From Alistipes sp. (GTDB lineage Bacteria; Bacteroidota; Bacteroidia; Bacteroidales; Rikenellaceae), in contig JAFOCZ010000110.1 in the NCBI GenBank assembly GCA_017380955.1, positions 1-22,164 on the forward strand: a stretch of DNA of 22,164 bases, written 5' to 3'. The notes below the pieces were generated by a model. That model ran no database searches, was not told where the DNA came from, and saw only the letters and a program-made list of their open reading frames with translations. A program made the translations under genes and the position numbers. Every line of letters starts with the position of its first letter. Position 1 is the stretch's first letter. Shown here in pieces: positions 21,478-22,164 of this stretch.

Positions 21478-22164
21478 CTACAAAGATAGCGGTTTTATGT
21501 GAATCACCCAATTCTGAGCGCCGATAGTCGTAATAGCCATAGTATGCTCACCTCCGGCACGTGCGCCGATAGCCTTGCGCACCTCCTCGACACCGAGGCG
21601 TGTGTCACGCTTCAGAATCTCGACACCCACACCCTTAAACTCGCGTTTCAACTCCTTGGGTCGGTAGTGCTCCGCGCGCTCTATGGCATATACCCTACCA
21701 GGCACAACACCCTCGGGAATTTCGCGAGCAAAGGCATAGCCGTTATTAGACCACATAGTGGCACAGCGTGAGAATGCCGCCACGGCGACTCTCGCCTTCT
21801 GCACCGCGACATCGGGGATTATGAGATATCGCCACACCGAGGCATCAAACTCCTCAACAGATGGCGCAACACCCACATCCTCAGCACTATACTCCCACTC
21901 ACCAACACCCACAACAGCGATACGCACCACACTGCGCTCGGCGTTGGTGTAGATATTCAACTCCTTGCACTCGCCAGCCATAGAGACCACCTCGACAACC
22001 GAGCCTGGCAACAGGCGCAACGCCTCCTCCACGTCGAACATCGGGGATAGTTTTATCGCCACACGCGAGGCAATCTCCTCGAGGCGTGGCATCATAGAGA
22101 GCACATTAGGCGAGCAATCCTCCATACGCACCATCTTCTTGCCCTCATCCGAGCGGCGGTCGGG
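21478..22164 (-). CDS. THUMP-like class I SAM methyltransferase (5' end cut by window)
   Basis: The C-terminal 228 residues of a larger protein. The frame is open to the window edge, where it reads PDRRSDEGKK, so the start and the SAM-binding N-terminal half lie outside. PDRR followed by MEDCSPNVL resembles the DPARR...DCSP segment of Bacteroidetes class I SAM methyltransferases. The last part, VEILKRDTRLGVEEVRKAIG and GGEHTMAITTIG, matches the THUMP-like C-terminal domain found in these proteins. The first in-frame Met (22132-22134) is probably internal. The substrate is likely a nucleic acid, inferred only from the THUMP-like domain. The stop codon is one base from the start of the next gene. 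Confidence 0.8.
   Translation of the reverse strand, partial: PDRRSDEGKKMVRMEDCSPNVLSMMPRLEEIASRVAIKLSPMFDVEEALRLLPGSVVEVVSMAGECKELNIYTNAERSVVRIAVVGVGEWEYSAEDVGVAPSVEEFDASVWRYLIIPDVAVQKARVAVAAFSRCATMWSNNGYAFAREIPEGVVPGRVYAIERAEHYRPKELKREFKGVGVEILKRDTRLGVEEVRKAIGARAGGEHTMAITTIGAQNWVIHIKPLSL

Noticed and set aside
21481..21488. TATCTTTG -7 box just before the YihY-DUF2520 start
   Set aside because: It is formed by the last codons of the methyltransferase gene and lies too close to the ATG. There is no TTTG at -33, and the one-base gene gap favours co-transcription.

Overview
The window reads as a chromosomal segment of a Bacteroidales bacterium, with Rikenellaceae/Alistipes-like as my best guess. 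The reasons are the uppS-bamA-ompH-ompH cluster, a Bacteroidetes-type PdxJ and NAD kinase, a NagB-like/PIG-L fusion of the Bacteroides kind, and -33/-7 promoters of the TTTG...TAnnTTTG type in place of -35/-10 boxes. No rRNA, tRNA, CRISPR array, integrase or transposase was found. The gene content is mostly housekeeping; the unusual part is the intergenic DNA.

Layout. 1-401: no gene, but stacked hairpin repeats and a terminator-like hairpin. 402-4840 (minus): uppS, bamA and two ompH/skp genes, an operon for undecaprenyl-PP synthesis and outer-membrane protein assembly. 4841-5406: repeats only. 5407-6276 (minus): NAD kinase, divergent from pdxJ-cca (6369-8504, plus), which abut with no gap. 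8505-8782: repeats. 8783-9565 (minus): canonical nagB. 9817-11769 (minus): a fusion of a catalytically altered NagB-like domain to a PIG-L deacetylase domain. 11880-12966 (minus): free methionine-R-sulfoxide reductase and dUTPase. 13070-15787 (minus): an outer-membrane porin-like protein followed by a CD0519/CD1768-type inner-membrane transporter. 16091-19164 (plus): ResB-like and CcsA cytochrome c maturation proteins, then a triheme cytochrome c peroxidase with a His/Asp tail, apparently a self-contained maturation and substrate unit. 19243-22164 (minus): THUMP-like methyltransferase (cut by the window edge), a YihY-DUF2520 fusion and KdsC.

The most interesting signal is a family of about 125-bp long-hairpin elements at 149-273, 5154-5278, 5281-5406, 8659-8784, 9693-9817 and 12410-12542. 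Five share AGAAGG/CTTAT shoulders. All six share an apical motif TACT(N)nGCGTA. Their outermost arms differ from copy to copy yet remain complementary. Four are flush with, or overlap, the stop codon of a minus-strand gene (nadK, nagB, nagB/PIG-L, dut). Two other repeat classes occur between genes: inverted arrays of 10-bp units (5007-5120 and 8564-8635) and purine-rich GTGAAAA-type tracts (four sites, all in the same orientation). These appear to be a layered system of structured 3'-end DNA/RNA elements.
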